Both the position numbers and the translations under genes were made by a program. The notes below the pieces were generated by a model. The model saw nothing but the letters and a program-made list of their open reading frames with translations. It did not search any database and was not told the origin of the DNA. A stretch of 36,581 bases of DNA from an uncultured Alphaproteobacteria bacterium (GTDB taxonomy: Bacteria; Pseudomonadota; Alphaproteobacteria; Rhizobiales; Aestuariivirgaceae), in the NCBI GenBank assembly GCA_937873445.1, contig CALMWF010000020.1:1-36581 (forward strand). Direction: 5' to 3'. This document shows positions 7,803 through 19,054 of the stretch, piece by piece; position 1 is the first letter of the stretch, and every line of letters begins with the position of its first letter.

Positions 7803-9032
7803 ATGCTCTATCAGATGTATGAGTTCAACCACGCGGTGATCGCCCCCTTGCGGGCGCTGGCCACGGCCGGTCTGGAATTCTGGCAAAGCCCCGGCAACCC
7901 GCTGGCGGAAACCTATGTCGGCCGTTCGGCCACTGCCTCGCTCAAGATGTTCGAGCGCGTCACCCGCCGCTATGCCAAGCCCAGCTTCGACATTCACGAG
8001 GTCGAGGTTGCGGGCCAGCCCGTCAGGATCACCGAGGAGATCACCCTCACCAAGCCCTTCTGCCATCTTCTGCATTTCGTGAAGCACCTGCCCCAGGGCC
8101 AGTCGCCGGGCCGGAAGGTGCTGCTGGTGGCGCCCATGTCCGGTCACTATGCCACGCTGCTGCGCGACACGGTGCAGTCCATGCTGCCCTTCTATGACAT
8201 TTACATCACCGACTGGCTTGATGCCCGCACGGTGCCGCTGTCGGCGGGGTCCTTCGATCTCGATGACTATGTCGACTACATCATCGACATGCTGCGCCAC
8301 ATGGGCGATACAGCAAGCGTCATGGCGGTGTGTCAGCCCTCGGTGCCGGTGCTGGCGGCGGTCTCGGTGATGAACGAGCATGACGATCCGGCCACACCGC
8401 GCTCGCAGATTCTGATTGGCGGCCCCATCGACACCCGGCGCAGCCCCACCGCCGTCAACAAGCTGGCCAAGGAAAAGGGCATCGACTGGTTCCGCCAGAA
8501 CGTCATCATGCGCGTGCCCTTCCCGCACGCCGGTGTGATGCGCGAGGTCTATCCCGGCTTCCTGCAATTGACCGGCTTCATGACCATGAACATGGACCGC
8601 CATGTCGACGCCCACCGCGAACTGTTCTGGCACATGGTGGAAGGCGACGGCGACAGTGCCGAAAAGCACGAGGAATTCTATGACGAATACATGTCGGTGA
8701 TGGATCTCGCCGCCGAGTTCTATCTCCAGACGGTGGACTACGTGTTCATCAAGCACGCCCTGCCGGCGGGCACCTTCCGCCACCGCGGCGAACTCATCAC
8801 CCCGCAGCACATCACCAAAACGGCGCTGATGACCATTGAGGGTGAGCGCGACGACATTTCCGGCCAGGGCCAGACCCAGGCCGCCCACGACCTGTGCGTG
8901 GCCCTGCCCGAGTCCAAGCGCGTGCACTGGCTCCAGCCCGGTGTTGGCCATTATGGCGTGTTCTCCGGTTCGCGCTTCCGGCGTGAGGTGCTGCCGCGCA
9001 TCAGGGACTTCATTGACACCCAGTCAGCCTGA
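7803..9032 (+). CDS. phaZ: Intracellular polyhydroxyalkanoate depolymerase
   Basis: 409-aa enzyme of the intracellular PhaZ family that hydrolyses stored poly(3-hydroxybutyrate) granules to monomers. The nucleophile is a cysteine in the modified lipase box V-C-Q-P-S (C177), the mark of this family, within an alpha/beta-hydrolase fold. A late histidine in GVGHYGVFSG fits the catalytic His. The start at 7803 (MLYQMYEFNHA) matches usual PhaZ N-termini; an ATG four codons upstream at 7791 is also in frame. Synthesis genes (phaC, phaA/B) are not in the window. Next to ActSR, it suggests reserve use tied to redox state, but this is inference from position only. Confidence 0.92.
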   Translation: MLYQMYEFNHAVIAPLRALATAGLEFWQSPGNPLAETYVGRSATASLKMFERVTRRYAKPSFDIHEVEVAGQPVRITEEITLTKPFCHLLHFVKHLPQGQSPGRKVLLVAPMSGHYATLLRDTVQSMLPFYDIYITDWLDARTVPLSAGSFDLDDYVDYIIDMLRHMGDTASVMAVCQPSVPVLAAVSVMNEHDDPATPRSQILIGGPIDTRRSPTAVNKLAKEKGIDWFRQNVIMRVPFPHAGVMREVYPGFLQLTGFMTMNMDRHVDAHRELFWHMVEGDGDSAEKHEEFYDEYMSVMDLAAEFYLQTVDYVFIKHALPAGTFRHRGELITPQHITKTALMTIEGERDDISGQGQTQAAHDLCVALPESKRVHWLQPGVGHYGVFSGSRFRREVLPRIRDFIDTQSA

Positions 9033-9048
9033 CCCTACCTCATGGGAC

Positions 9049-9807
9049 ATGTTGCGCCTGTTCGGCTTCAGCGCTGAAAAAGCCAAGGACGCCCCCGCCA
9101 CGCTGACGGTGGGCGGCCGCACCCTGGCCATTACCTTTCGCCGCCACCAGAAGGCGCGCCGCTTCATCCTGCGCCTGGGGCGCGATGGCCAGTCGGCGGT
9201 GGTGACCATGCCGACCCGCGCCGCCCGCGCCGAGGCGCTGGCCTTTGCCGAGCGTTCAAGCTTCTGGATTGCCGGACAGCTGGTGAAGCAGAAAACCCCC
9301 CATCACATCGCCCATGAGGCCGAAATCCTGTTCCGGGGCGAGCTTCACCGCATCATTGCCAGCGGTGGCAGGCGCGGTCTGGTGGTCCATGATGCCGTGG
9401 CCCGAACCCTTGCCGTGCCGGGCGATGAAGCCCACCTTGCCCGCCGCCTCACCGACTGGCTGAAGGCGGAAGCCAAGCGCGACCTGACCCAGGCCTCCGG
9501 GCGTTATGCCACGGCCATGGCCACCCGCTACCGCCGCATCAGCCTGCGCGATCAGAAAAGCCGCTGGGGCTCCTGTGCCGCCGATGGCTCACTGTCCTAT
9601 TCCTGGCGGCTCATCCTCGCGCCCCCCATGGTGCTGGATTATGTGGCCGCCCATGAGGTGGCGCACCTGCGCGAGATGAACCATGGCCCCCGCTTCTGGC
9701 GTCTGGTGCTCAGCCACTGTCCTGAGGCCAGGGCCGCCAAGCAATGGCTGAAGCGCCACGGCCATGAATTGCACCGTCTGCAGGTGAAGGCTTCGCCTCA
9801 GGGCTGA
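9049..9807 (+). CDS. YgjP-like (DUF45) zinc metallopeptidase
   Basis: 252-aa protein of the YgjP/DUF45 family, related to the minigluzincin peptidases. It has the conserved QKSRWGSC block (169-176) and the zinc motif HEVAH (202-206), followed by NHGPRFW (211-217), whose histidine is the third ligand. The ATG at 9049, 16 bases after phaZ, begins MLRLFGFSAEKAKD; the frame is open further upstream, but that part overlaps phaZ and reads as shadow sequence. The substrate is unknown; in E. coli ygjP is linked with a restriction system but no such neighbours are here. Its last ten bases overlap the end of the convergent ROK kinase gene. Confidence 0.85.
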   Translation: MLRLFGFSAEKAKDAPATLTVGGRTLAITFRRHQKARRFILRLGRDGQSAVVTMPTRAARAEALAFAERSSFWIAGQLVKQKTPHHIAHEAEILFRGELHRIIASGGRRGLVVHDAVARTLAVPGDEAHLARRLTDWLKAEAKRDLTQASGRYATAMATRYRRISLRDQKSRWGSCAADGSLSYSWRLILAPPMVLDYVAAHEVAHLREMNHGPRFWRLVLSHCPEARAAKQWLKRHGHELHRLQVKASPQG

Positions 9808-10694
9808 TCCCACAGCCGGGCAGCGCCCATGGCGCCGCTCAGCCCGCCGTGCAGCGCCCGCACCACCGGAACCTGCGCCGTGCCGGAAAAGGAATAGCGG
9901 GCAATGAGCGGCGGCAGCTCCTCCACCAGTTCGGGAAGAATGGCCAGGCTTCCCCCCATCACCATCAGATCGGGATCAATGACCGCCACAATATTGGCCG
10001 CCACCCTGGCCAGCCGGTCCTGCAGCCGCGCCAGAGCCGCCTGGGCGGCCGCCTCGCCGGCCCGGGCCCCGGCCACAATGGCCGCCCCCGGCAGTGTCTG
10101 GCCGTTTGCCCGGGCATAGTCACGCTCCAGCCCGGTGCCGGAGACATATTGTTCGGCACAGCCGGCCTTGCCGCAGAAGCAGGCAAGCAGCGGCAGCTCA
10201 TCCGGCCGGGGCCAGGGCAGGCCGGTGTGGCCAAACTCGGCGGCCTCGCGGTTGCGCCCGCTGCGCAGGCGCCCGTCGATCACCAGCCCGCCGCCCAGCG
10301 CCGTGCCGATGGTCATGAACACCACCGTTCCATAACCCTGCCCCGCCCCGGTGAGAGCCTCCGACAGGGCCAGGCAGTTGCCGTCATTTTCCACCCGCAG
10401 GGGCCTGGCCACGGCCCGCGCCAGGTCGGCGGCAAAGGGTCTGCCGTTGCAGAAGGTGAGGTTGGCGTTGCGCCACCGCCCGTCCACCGGGCTTTCCGAG
10501 CCGGGGGCGCCAAGGCCGACCGGCCCCTCGCCCGCTGCCTGCACCAGGCCCGCCACCGCGCTGACCAGCCCGTCATAGCTACCGGGTGTGGCCACCCGCG
10601 CCTCAAAGATCACCCGGTCACCGGCATCAAGGGCCACGGCGGCAATCTTGGTGCCGCCCACATCAATGCCGATCCGGCGCGGGGGCCTTGCCAT
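9798..10694 (-). CDS. ROK-family sugar kinase (fructokinase / N-acetylhexosamine kinase type)
   Basis: 298-aa cytosolic sugar kinase. The ATP-binding motif GIDVGGTKIA (9-18) is at the N-terminus, the catalytic Asp is D104 in ENDGNCLALSE, and the structural zinc site is H156 with C172, C174 and C179 (CFCGKAGCAE). There is no DNA-binding domain, so it is an enzyme and not a NagC/XylR-type repressor. The ATG at 10694 has TGAGGA upstream and lies 7 bp after the cupin gene. The pairing with a phosphomannose isomerase points to fructose or mannose as substrate; glucose and N-acetylglucosamine cannot be excluded. It converges with the YgjP-like gene with a 10-bp overlap. Confidence 0.85.
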   Translation of the reverse strand: MARPPRRIGIDVGGTKIAAVALDAGDRVIFEARVATPGSYDGLVSAVAGLVQAAGEGPVGLGAPGSESPVDGRWRNANLTFCNGRPFAADLARAVARPLRVENDGNCLALSEALTGAGQGYGTVVFMTIGTALGGGLVIDGRLRSGRNREAAEFGHTGLPWPRPDELPLLACFCGKAGCAEQYVSGTGLERDYARANGQTLPGAAIVAGARAGEAAAQAALARLQDRLARVAANIVAVIDPDLMVMGGSLAILPELVEELPPLIARYSFSGTAQVPVVRALHGGLSGAMGAARLWDQP

Positions 10695-10701
10695 GCTGTC
10701 C

Positions 10702-11049
10702 TCAGCCCCGCTGATAGACATCGTGATAGCGGGTGATGTCATCCTCGCCGAGATAGTCGCCAAACTGGATTTCGATCAGTTCCACCGTGTCGCCATGGAA
10801 ATTCTCCAGCCGGTGGCGGGCGCCCAGCGGAATATCGGTGGACTGGCCGCGCCTCAGTTCGCTCACCTCATCATGCACGGTAACCGTTGCCGTGCCCGCC
10901 ACCACCGTCCAGTGCTCGGCGCGGTGCTGGTGGCTTTGCAGCGACAGGCGGCCGCCCGGCCTGACCGAAAGACGCTTGACCTTGAAGCCGGGCCGTTCCT
11001 CCAGCACGGTAAAGCCGCCCCAGGGCCTGATTTCGCTTGGCTGTTCCAT
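10702..11049 (-). CDS. Cupin-type mannose-6-phosphate isomerase
   Basis: 115-aa single-domain cupin like the C-terminal isomerase domain of type II phosphomannose isomerases. It should interconvert mannose 6-phosphate and fructose 6-phosphate. RPWGGFTVLEE at the N-terminus is the family hallmark, and metal ligands are seen as H40, H42 and E45 (SHQHRAEHW) and H79 (GARHRLEN). The guanylyltransferase domain found in longer relatives is absent. The ATG at 11049 has GGAGG seven bases upstream. First gene of a two-gene operon with the ROK kinase. Together they could take free fructose or mannose to the mannose 6-phosphate pool used for cell-surface sugars (inference). Confidence 0.85.
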   Translation of the reverse strand: MEQPSEIRPWGGFTVLEERPGFKVKRLSVRPGGRLSLQSHQHRAEHWTVVAGTATVTVHDEVSELRRGQSTDIPLGARHRLENFHGDTVELIEIQFGDYLGEDDITRYHDVYQRG

Positions 11050-11166
11050 GGCTGGCCTCCGCTTGTGCCTGACCGGCGCCAAGGGGCCCGGCGGGGGTGA
11101 AGTGTTGCGCAAGCCGTCACGCTTGGCAATCCGCCCGGCGGGCAGCGGAATCCCGCCCATCGGCAA

Positions 11167-11195
11167 TTGACGGCGGCAGCCCTTTTGCCTATAAG
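11167..11195 (+). promoter_or_regulatory. Strong sigma-70 promoter of rpsT
   Basis: TTGACG (11167-11172), exact 17-bp spacer, TATAAG (11190-11195). The expected start site near 11202 places the leader hairpin at 11208-11250 within the first bases of the transcript. Confidence 0.65.
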
Positions 11196-11207
11196 CCCGC
11201 CCGACCC

Positions 11208-11250
11208 GGCCGGAAGCGGCTTTTGGCAAAAGCCGCCAGTCCTTCCGGCC
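11208..11250 (+). promoter_or_regulatory. Two-tier hairpin in the rpsT 5' leader
   Basis: Outer arms GGCCGGAA (11208-11215) and TTCCGGCC (11243-11250) enclose a perfect inner stem GCGGCTTTT (11216-11224), loop GGC, AAAAGCCGC (11228-11236). A six-base bulge (CAGTCC) sits on the 3' side only. No T-run follows, so it is more likely an mRNA-stabilising or S20-responsive leader than a plain terminator. Confidence 0.65.
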
Positions 11251-11282
11251 CTTCTGTTTGATCCCAATGTCAGGAACCGTTC

Positions 11283-11549
11283 ATGGCCAACACCAAATCG
11301 GCAAAGAAGGCGACCCGCGTTGCCAGCCGCCGCGCCACCGTCAACAAGAACCGTCTGAGCCGCGTGCGCTCCTCCGTCCGCAAGGTTGAGGAAGCGGTGG
11401 CTGCGGGCGACCGCAAGGCCGCCGAGGCGGCCCTGGCGGCAGCCCAGCCGGAGCTGATGCGCGGCGCCCAGAAGGGCGTGCTGCACAAGAATGCGGCGGC
11501 CCGCAAGGTGTCGCGCCTGACCGCCCGGGTCCGCACCGTCAAGGGCTGA
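11283..11549 (+). CDS. rpsT: 30S ribosomal protein S20
   Basis: 88-aa basic protein beginning [17 protein letters not shown], the typical S20 start, and ending in a lysine/arginine-rich helix ([13 protein letters not shown]). It binds 16S rRNA early in 30S assembly. Length is normal. AGGA lies seven bases before the ATG. It has its own promoter and terminator, so it is a single-gene unit. In many Hyphomicrobiales rpsT is found next to dnaA, as here. In E. coli S20 represses its own translation; the structured leader here could serve a similar role, though this is only inferred. Confidence 0.97.
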   Translation: MANTKSAKKATRVASRRATVNKNRLSRVRSSVRKVEEAVAAGDRKAAEAALAAAQPELMRGAQKGVLHKNAAARKVSRLTARVRTVKG

Positions 11550-11576
11550 TCGGCCGGTTTGCATATGTGACTGATG

Positions 11577-11614
11577 AAACGCCGCGGGGCTGCTGTCCTG
11601 CGGCGTTTGCTTTT
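11577..11614 (+). terminator. Rho-independent terminator of rpsT
   Basis: Arms AAACGCCGC (11577-11585) and GCGGCGTTT (11600-11608), followed by GCTTTT, 27 bp after the rpsT stop codon. Confidence 0.85.
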
Positions 11615-12190
11615 GCAGGGCCTCGCCAGATTGTCCGGGGGCTAACAGTCCTGACAAAATTTTTCTTTTTGTTACAAAAGCTTATCACGGCTCCGTGAAG
11701 AAGCGGCATCAGCCGCCGCAAAATCGCGGCACGGGCCTTGGGCCGTGCCGCCCCTGCGACGGTTTGCGCGAATTCAGAACGAAATTGACTTCAATTTGAT
11801 TCCGCAAGTGATTCCAGACGCTTATTAAAATGCGGCGCGGCAGCGTCGCGCCGCGGGCGCGCTTTGTTCTGTTCCGTGTGCGGAGCATTGCCCGAATCCA
11901 GTTGCACTGTTTCAGAGCGCTTTTGTAGCGTCCGCCCTCGAGAGCGCGGGGATAGGGCACAATCCTGAAGGGATTTCTGCTGTTGCAGCGCTGTGTGAAA
12001 TGAACGGCCGCCTCGCTGCGGCCGGCAATCCGTGCCGGGTGGATCAATCCGCCCGCCATGGGAAAGGGGTGGCGTAGGGCGTCAGTGTGTGGTGCCAAGG
12101 CAGGCATCGAACGGGGGCGCCCCGGCAACGGGGCAGGGTTTCAGGTGTTCCAGCTCTGGGGGCTGGGGCCAAGCGGCAAAGAGTTTGAAG
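11615..12190. other. Long structured non-coding region upstream of dnaA
   Basis: No convincing gene is visible in these 576 bp. It holds an AT-rich tract (11653-11690), hairpins at 11727-11750 (CGGCACGG/CCGTGCCG), 11832-11854 (GCGGCGCG/CGCGCCGC) and 12005-12024 (CGGCCGC/GCGGCCG), a short palindrome AAATTGA-CT-TCAATTT (11782-11797), and GANTC sites at 11798, 11810 and 11894. I found no exact DnaA box; one degenerate match (GGTGGATCA, 12038-12046) has two mismatches. It therefore looks like the dnaA regulatory region, with weak support as a replication origin. A small RNA here cannot be excluded. Confidence 0.6.
11782..11814. promoter_or_regulatory. Palindrome and paired GANTC sites in the dnaA control region
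   Basis: A 16-bp dyad, AAATTGA (11782-11788), CT, TCAATTT (11791-11797), contains a TTGACT -35-like box (11785-11790). It is followed directly by GATTC (11798-11802) and a second GATTC (11810-11814). GANTC is the target of the CcrM methylase that ties transcription to the cell cycle in Alphaproteobacteria. No good -10 box was found at the right distance. Confidence 0.4.
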
Positions 12191-13693
12191 ATGACGGCAC
12201 AGATAAACACGGCGCAGACCAGCAACGCGCCGGGCACGGAGGCAAAACGTGCAGAGCCGAAGGGGCGGGGCGTGAAGGACGGCGATCTGAAGGCCAGATG
12301 GCTCAGGATTGCCCAGCGCCTCAAGGCGGAGCTGGGCGAAGACCTTTACACCAGCTGGTTCGCCCGCATGGAGGCCGAGGATTTTGCGGCGGGCCGTCTG
12401 GTGGTCTCGGTGCCCACCCGCTTTCTCAAGAGCTGGATTGAAAACCACTATGCGGCGCGTCTGGCCAAGGTGGCCGAGGGCGAACTGGGCACGCTGGAGG
12501 CGGTGGTGGTGCGGGTGCGCATGGCCGGCACACCGGTTGCCCGCAGCCCCGAGGCGGTGGAGCCTGTGGTCCGTCCGGCCCATGGCCATCATGACGGGCT
12601 GGCGCCGGTCGGGCCTTCGGTGCTCGGCTTCTTCGCGCCCGAGCGTTCCAACACGCTTGACGACAGCCAGACCTTCGCCACCTTCATGGTCGGCACCTCG
12701 AACCAGCTTGCCCATGCGGCGGCAGGCCGGGTGGCCGAGGCCACGGCGGGCCATCCCGTCAGCTTCAACCCGCTGTTCATCCATTCCGCCTCGGGCCTGG
12801 GCAAGACCCATCTGCTCAACGCCGTGGCCCACCGCATCCGCGAGGCGAGGCCCGACCGCAAGGTTCTGTTCCTCACCGCCGAGCGCTTCATGTATGGCTT
12901 TGTCCATGCCTTGCGGGCCCGTGACACCATCGCCTTCAAGGACCAGTTCCGCGACGTCGATGTGCTGCTCATCGATGATTTCCAGTTCCTGCAGGGCAAG
13001 ACCATGCAGCAGGAATTCTGCCACACCTTCAATTCGCTGGTGGACGCCAAGCGCCAGGTGGTGGTGGCCGCCGACGTGCCGCCCGCCCAGCTTGACACCA
13101 TCGACCAGCGCATGCGCTCCAGGCTCATGGGCGGCCTTGTCATCGACATCGAAACGCCGGACCATGATCTGCGCCGCCGCATTCTCGACTCCAGGCTTGA
13201 GGCGCTGCAGGCCCGCGACCCGGCAGCGAAGATACCCGCCGAGGTGCTGGACTTCATCGCCGAGCGCATTGCCGGCGGCGGCCGCGAGCTGGAGGGGGCG
13301 CTCAACCGCATTGCCGCCTATCAGCAGTTCAACCGCCAGGCCATCACCCTTGATCTCGCCTCCATGGTGCTGCGCGACGTCCAGGCCAACCCGGACCAGG
13401 CCCGCATCAAGATCGACGATATCCTGAAGGTGGTGGGCCGCCACTACAATGTCGCCCGGCAGGACATTCTCTCGCCCCGGCGGGCGCGTTCGGTGGTCAT
13501 CCCCCGCCAGGTCGGCATGTATCTGGCCAAGAAGATGACGGCCCGCTCGCTGCCGGAGATCGGCCGGCGCTTCGGCGGCCGCGATCATTCCACCGTGCTG
13601 CACGCCGTGCGCAAGATCGACGAGCAGATCAAGACCGATGAGCGGCTGGCCCGCGAAGTGGCCCTGCTCATCCGCCTGGTGGAGCAGCAATAA
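12191..13693 (+). CDS. dnaA: Chromosomal replication initiator protein DnaA
   Basis: 500-aa AAA+ ATPase that opens the replication origin. Domain I (about 30-110) contains [14 protein letters not shown] short low-complexity linker follows. The ATPase core has Walker A GLGKTHL (202-208) and Walker [11 protein letters not shown] (258-267), and the C-terminal DNA-binding domain carries the signature [14 protein letters not shown]. The ATG at 12191 (MTAQINTAQ) follows a weak GAG-rich ribosome site; the frame is open upstream to a GTG at 12032, but those residues do not look like DnaA. It heads the dnaA-dnaN-recF-gyrB block. Expression control probably lies in the long region upstream. Confidence 0.96.
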   Translation: MTAQINTAQTSNAPGTEAKRAEPKGRGVKDGDLKARWLRIAQRLKAELGEDLYTSWFARMEAEDFAAGRLVVSVPTRFLKSWIENHYAARLAKVAEGELGTLEAVVVRVRMAGTPVARSPEAVEPVVRPAHGHHDGLAPVGPSVLGFFAPERSNTLDDSQTFATFMVGTSNQLAHAAAGRVAEATAGHPVSFNPLFIHSASGLGKTHLLNAVAHRIREARPDRKVLFLTAERFMYGFVHALRARDTIAFKDQFRDVDVLLIDDFQFLQGKTMQQEFCHTFNSLVDAKRQVVVAADVPPAQLDTIDQRMRSRLMGGLVIDIETPDHDLRRRILDSRLEALQARDPAAKIPAEVLDFIAERIAGGGRELEGALNRIAAYQQFNRQAITLDLASMVLRDVQANPDQARIKIDDILKVVGRHYNVARQDILSPRRARSVVIPRQVGMYLAKKMTARSLPEIGRRFGGRDHSTVLHAVRKIDEQIKTDERLAREVALLIRLVEQQ

Positions 13694-13713
13694 CCGCAGA
13701 AGATCGTGAAAAA

Positions 13714-13739
13714 CCCGGCAAAGCCCTTGCTTTGCCGGG
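13714..13739 (+). terminator. Strong hairpin after dnaA (possible terminator or attenuator)
   Basis: Perfect 11-bp arms CCCGGCAAAGC (13714-13724) and GCTTTGCCGGG (13729-13739) with a four-base loop, 20 bp after the dnaA stop. No immediate T-run follows; ATTTTT appears 15 bp later (13754-13759). Confidence 0.6.
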
Positions 13740-13757
13740 CAGTTCGCGCAACAATTT

Positions 13758-13790
13758 TTGACCCCCCGCGCGGGGGTCAATCGGTCTTTT
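13758..13790 (+). terminator. Second hairpin between dnaA and dnaN, with T-run
   Basis: Arms TTGACCCCC (13758-13766) and GGGGGTCAA (13772-13780) are followed by TCGGTCTTTT. It ends about 18 bases before the dnaN start, so it could also control dnaN translation or read-through from dnaA. Confidence 0.55.
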
Positions 13791-13807
13791 CAGGGAATGT
13801 TGCCGAC

Positions 13808-14920
13808 ATGCGTGTGACCATTGAGCGGACTGCCTTTCTCAAGGCTCTGAACCACGTCCAGTCGGTGGTGGAGCGGCGCAACACCATTCCCATTCTGTCC
13901 AATGTGCTGGTGCAGGCCGGCAAGGATGTGGTCCGCCTCATCGCCACCGACCTCGACATCGAGATCGTCGAAACGGTTGCCGCCGAAGTGGCCCGCGAGG
14001 GCGCGGCCACCGTGCCCGCCCACATGCTCTATGACATCGTGCGCAAGCTGCCCGAAGGCGCCCAGCTTGAGCTGGACCAGGGCCCCGATCAGGGCCGGGT
14101 CAACATCTTCGCCGGCAAGTCGCGCTTTGCCCTGCAGGCCCTGCCGCCGGAGGATTTTCCCGACCTCGCCTCGGGCGACATGGCCAACAGCTTTTCCCTG
14201 CCGGTAGCCGACCTGAAGGCGCTCATCGAAAAAACCCGCTTTGCCATCTCCACCGAGGAGACCCGCTATTATCTGAACGGCATCTACCTGCATGAGGTGG
14301 ACAAGGGCTCCTTCCTGCGCGCCGTGGCAACCGACGGCCACCGTCTGGCCCAGGCCCAGGTGGCACGGCCGGAGGGCGCCAGGGGCATGCCCGGCGTCAT
14401 CGTTCCGCGCAAAACCGTGCTGGAAATCGTCAAGCTCATGGAAGGCGAGGACGGCGAGGTGGAAATTGCCCTGTCATCCTCCAAGATCCGCTTTGCCGTG
14501 GGCCGTCTGGTGCTCACCTCCAAGCTCATTGACGGCACCTTCCCGGATTATGAGCGCGTCATTCCGCGCAACAACGACAAGATCATGACGGTGGATGCCA
14601 AGCTCTTCGCCAATGCCGTGGACCGCGTCTCCACCATTTCGCTGGAAAAGAGCCGGGCGGTGAAGATGAACCTTGGCCAGGGCCGCCTGACGCTCACCGT
14701 CAACAATCCGGATTCCGGCTCGGCCGAGGAAGAGATCGCCGCCGACTATGACCGCGATCCGCTCGATATCGGCTTCAACTCGCGCTACCTCATGGATGTG
14801 GCGGGCCAGATCACCTCGGGTGAGATGACCTTCCGTCTCGCCGATGCCGGCTCGCCCACCATTGTGGCCGATCCCGCCGACGAGGCGGCCCTCTACGTCC
14901 TCATGCCCATGCGCGTGTGA
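13808..14920 (+). CDS. dnaN: DNA polymerase III beta sliding clamp
   Basis: 370 aa, the normal clamp length. It encircles DNA and tethers DNA polymerase III. It begins MRVTIERTAFLKALNHVQSV and shows family blocks such as VVERRNTIPILSNVL (22-36), LNGIYLHE and ATDGHRLA in the middle domain, and ends ALYVLMPMRV, the conserved C-terminal edge of domain 3. The ATG at 13808 was chosen over the open frame reaching back to 13706, because the upstream part runs through two hairpins. Separated from dnaA by 114 bp of structured sequence and followed 15 bp later by recF. Confidence 0.96.
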   Translation: MRVTIERTAFLKALNHVQSVVERRNTIPILSNVLVQAGKDVVRLIATDLDIEIVETVAAEVAREGAATVPAHMLYDIVRKLPEGAQLELDQGPDQGRVNIFAGKSRFALQALPPEDFPDLASGDMANSFSLPVADLKALIEKTRFAISTEETRYYLNGIYLHEVDKGSFLRAVATDGHRLAQAQVARPEGARGMPGVIVPRKTVLEIVKLMEGEDGEVEIALSSSKIRFAVGRLVLTSKLIDGTFPDYERVIPRNNDKIMTVDAKLFANAVDRVSTISLEKSRAVKMNLGQGRLTLTVNNPDSGSAEEEIAADYDRDPLDIGFNSRYLMDVAGQITSGEMTFRLADAGSPTIVADPADEAALYVLMPMRV

Positions 14921-14935
14921 GGCAAGCCCGCCGCC

Positions 14936-18516
<3,581 letters not shown>

Positions 18517-18568
18517 GCCGCACCGCAATTGACATCAGGCCCGCCTTGACCCCTAACTGGCGTCCTGA

Positions 18569-19006
18569 ATGGGGGGGCGGGCCATGTCGCGCGCGACGGT
18601 GCGGCGCATTCTAGGAACGGGCGCCATGTCGGCGCTGGAGGAATCGCGCGTGGCCCTTGGCCTGCTGCTCGCCGCCATGGCCGAGGCCGACGGGCTGGTG
18701 AAGCCGGTGGAGCGCGACCGTCTGCTCGCCGAGCTGCAGGGCACCTTCGGACTGGCACCCCATCAGGCCCTGGCCATTGTCGATGGGGCGGGCCAGGGAA
18801 CGGTGGAGCCAGACCAGCTTGCCGCCCTGGTCGGCCTGGCCCTGGCCAGCGACGGCAATGGCGAAATCAAGGCGCTGGTTCAGGCCCTGTGGCAACTGGC
18901 CATTTGCGATGGCGAACTGCACCCGCGAGAGCGCGACCTTGCCCGGCATCTGGTGAGTCTCATCGAAGGCGCCACGTCTGATGGCGTTGTCGCGCCGGGG
19001 GCTTGA
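18569..19006 (+). CDS. TerB-like (tellurite-resistance/DUF533-like) small helical protein
   Basis: Up to 145 aa. Residues about 23-137 form an all-helical TerB-type domain: ALGLLLAAMAEADGLVKPVERDRL near the start and WQLAICDGELHPRERDLARHL near the end are the paired acidic (A-x-x-D-G) repeats typical of the fold, which can bind metal. Function is unknown; most single-domain members are not tellurite genes. The start is uncertain: ATGs at 18569, 18584 and 18626 are all in frame, the last with AGGAACGG upstream. A weak promoter (TTGACA at 18529, CCTAAC at 18552) would favour one of the two later starts. It sits between gyrB and galK with no obvious operon partner. Confidence 0.72.
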   Translation: MGGRAMSRATVRRILGTGAMSALEESRVALGLLLAAMAEADGLVKPVERDRLLAELQGTFGLAPHQALAIVDGAGQGTVEPDQLAALVGLALASDGNGEIKALVQALWQLAICDGELHPRERDLARHLVSLIEGATSDGVVAPGA

Positions 19007-19054
19007 GCCGAAGGCCCGCTTGGTGTCAAATTCACCCGCCCCCCGCAGGACATC

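Noticed and set aside
8836-9048. Upstream extension of the YgjP-like peptidase overlapping phaZ
   Set aside because: The added residues come from phaZ read in another frame and do not fit the family; the ATG at 9049 gives a normal N-terminus.
9798-10694. ROK protein as a NagC/Mlc-type repressor
   Set aside because: There is no N-terminal helix-turn-helix; the protein starts directly at the ATP-binding motif.
12038-12046. GGTGGATCA as a DnaA box
   Set aside because: Two mismatches to TGTGGATAA and a single copy; too weak to call an origin.
12032-12190. N-terminal extension of DnaA from a GTG at 12032
   Set aside because: The residues do not resemble DnaA domain I, and no ribosome site was seen; kept as non-coding.
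12044-13780. 578-codon open frame antisense to dnaA
   Set aside because: Opposite a clear DnaA; no start context or domain.
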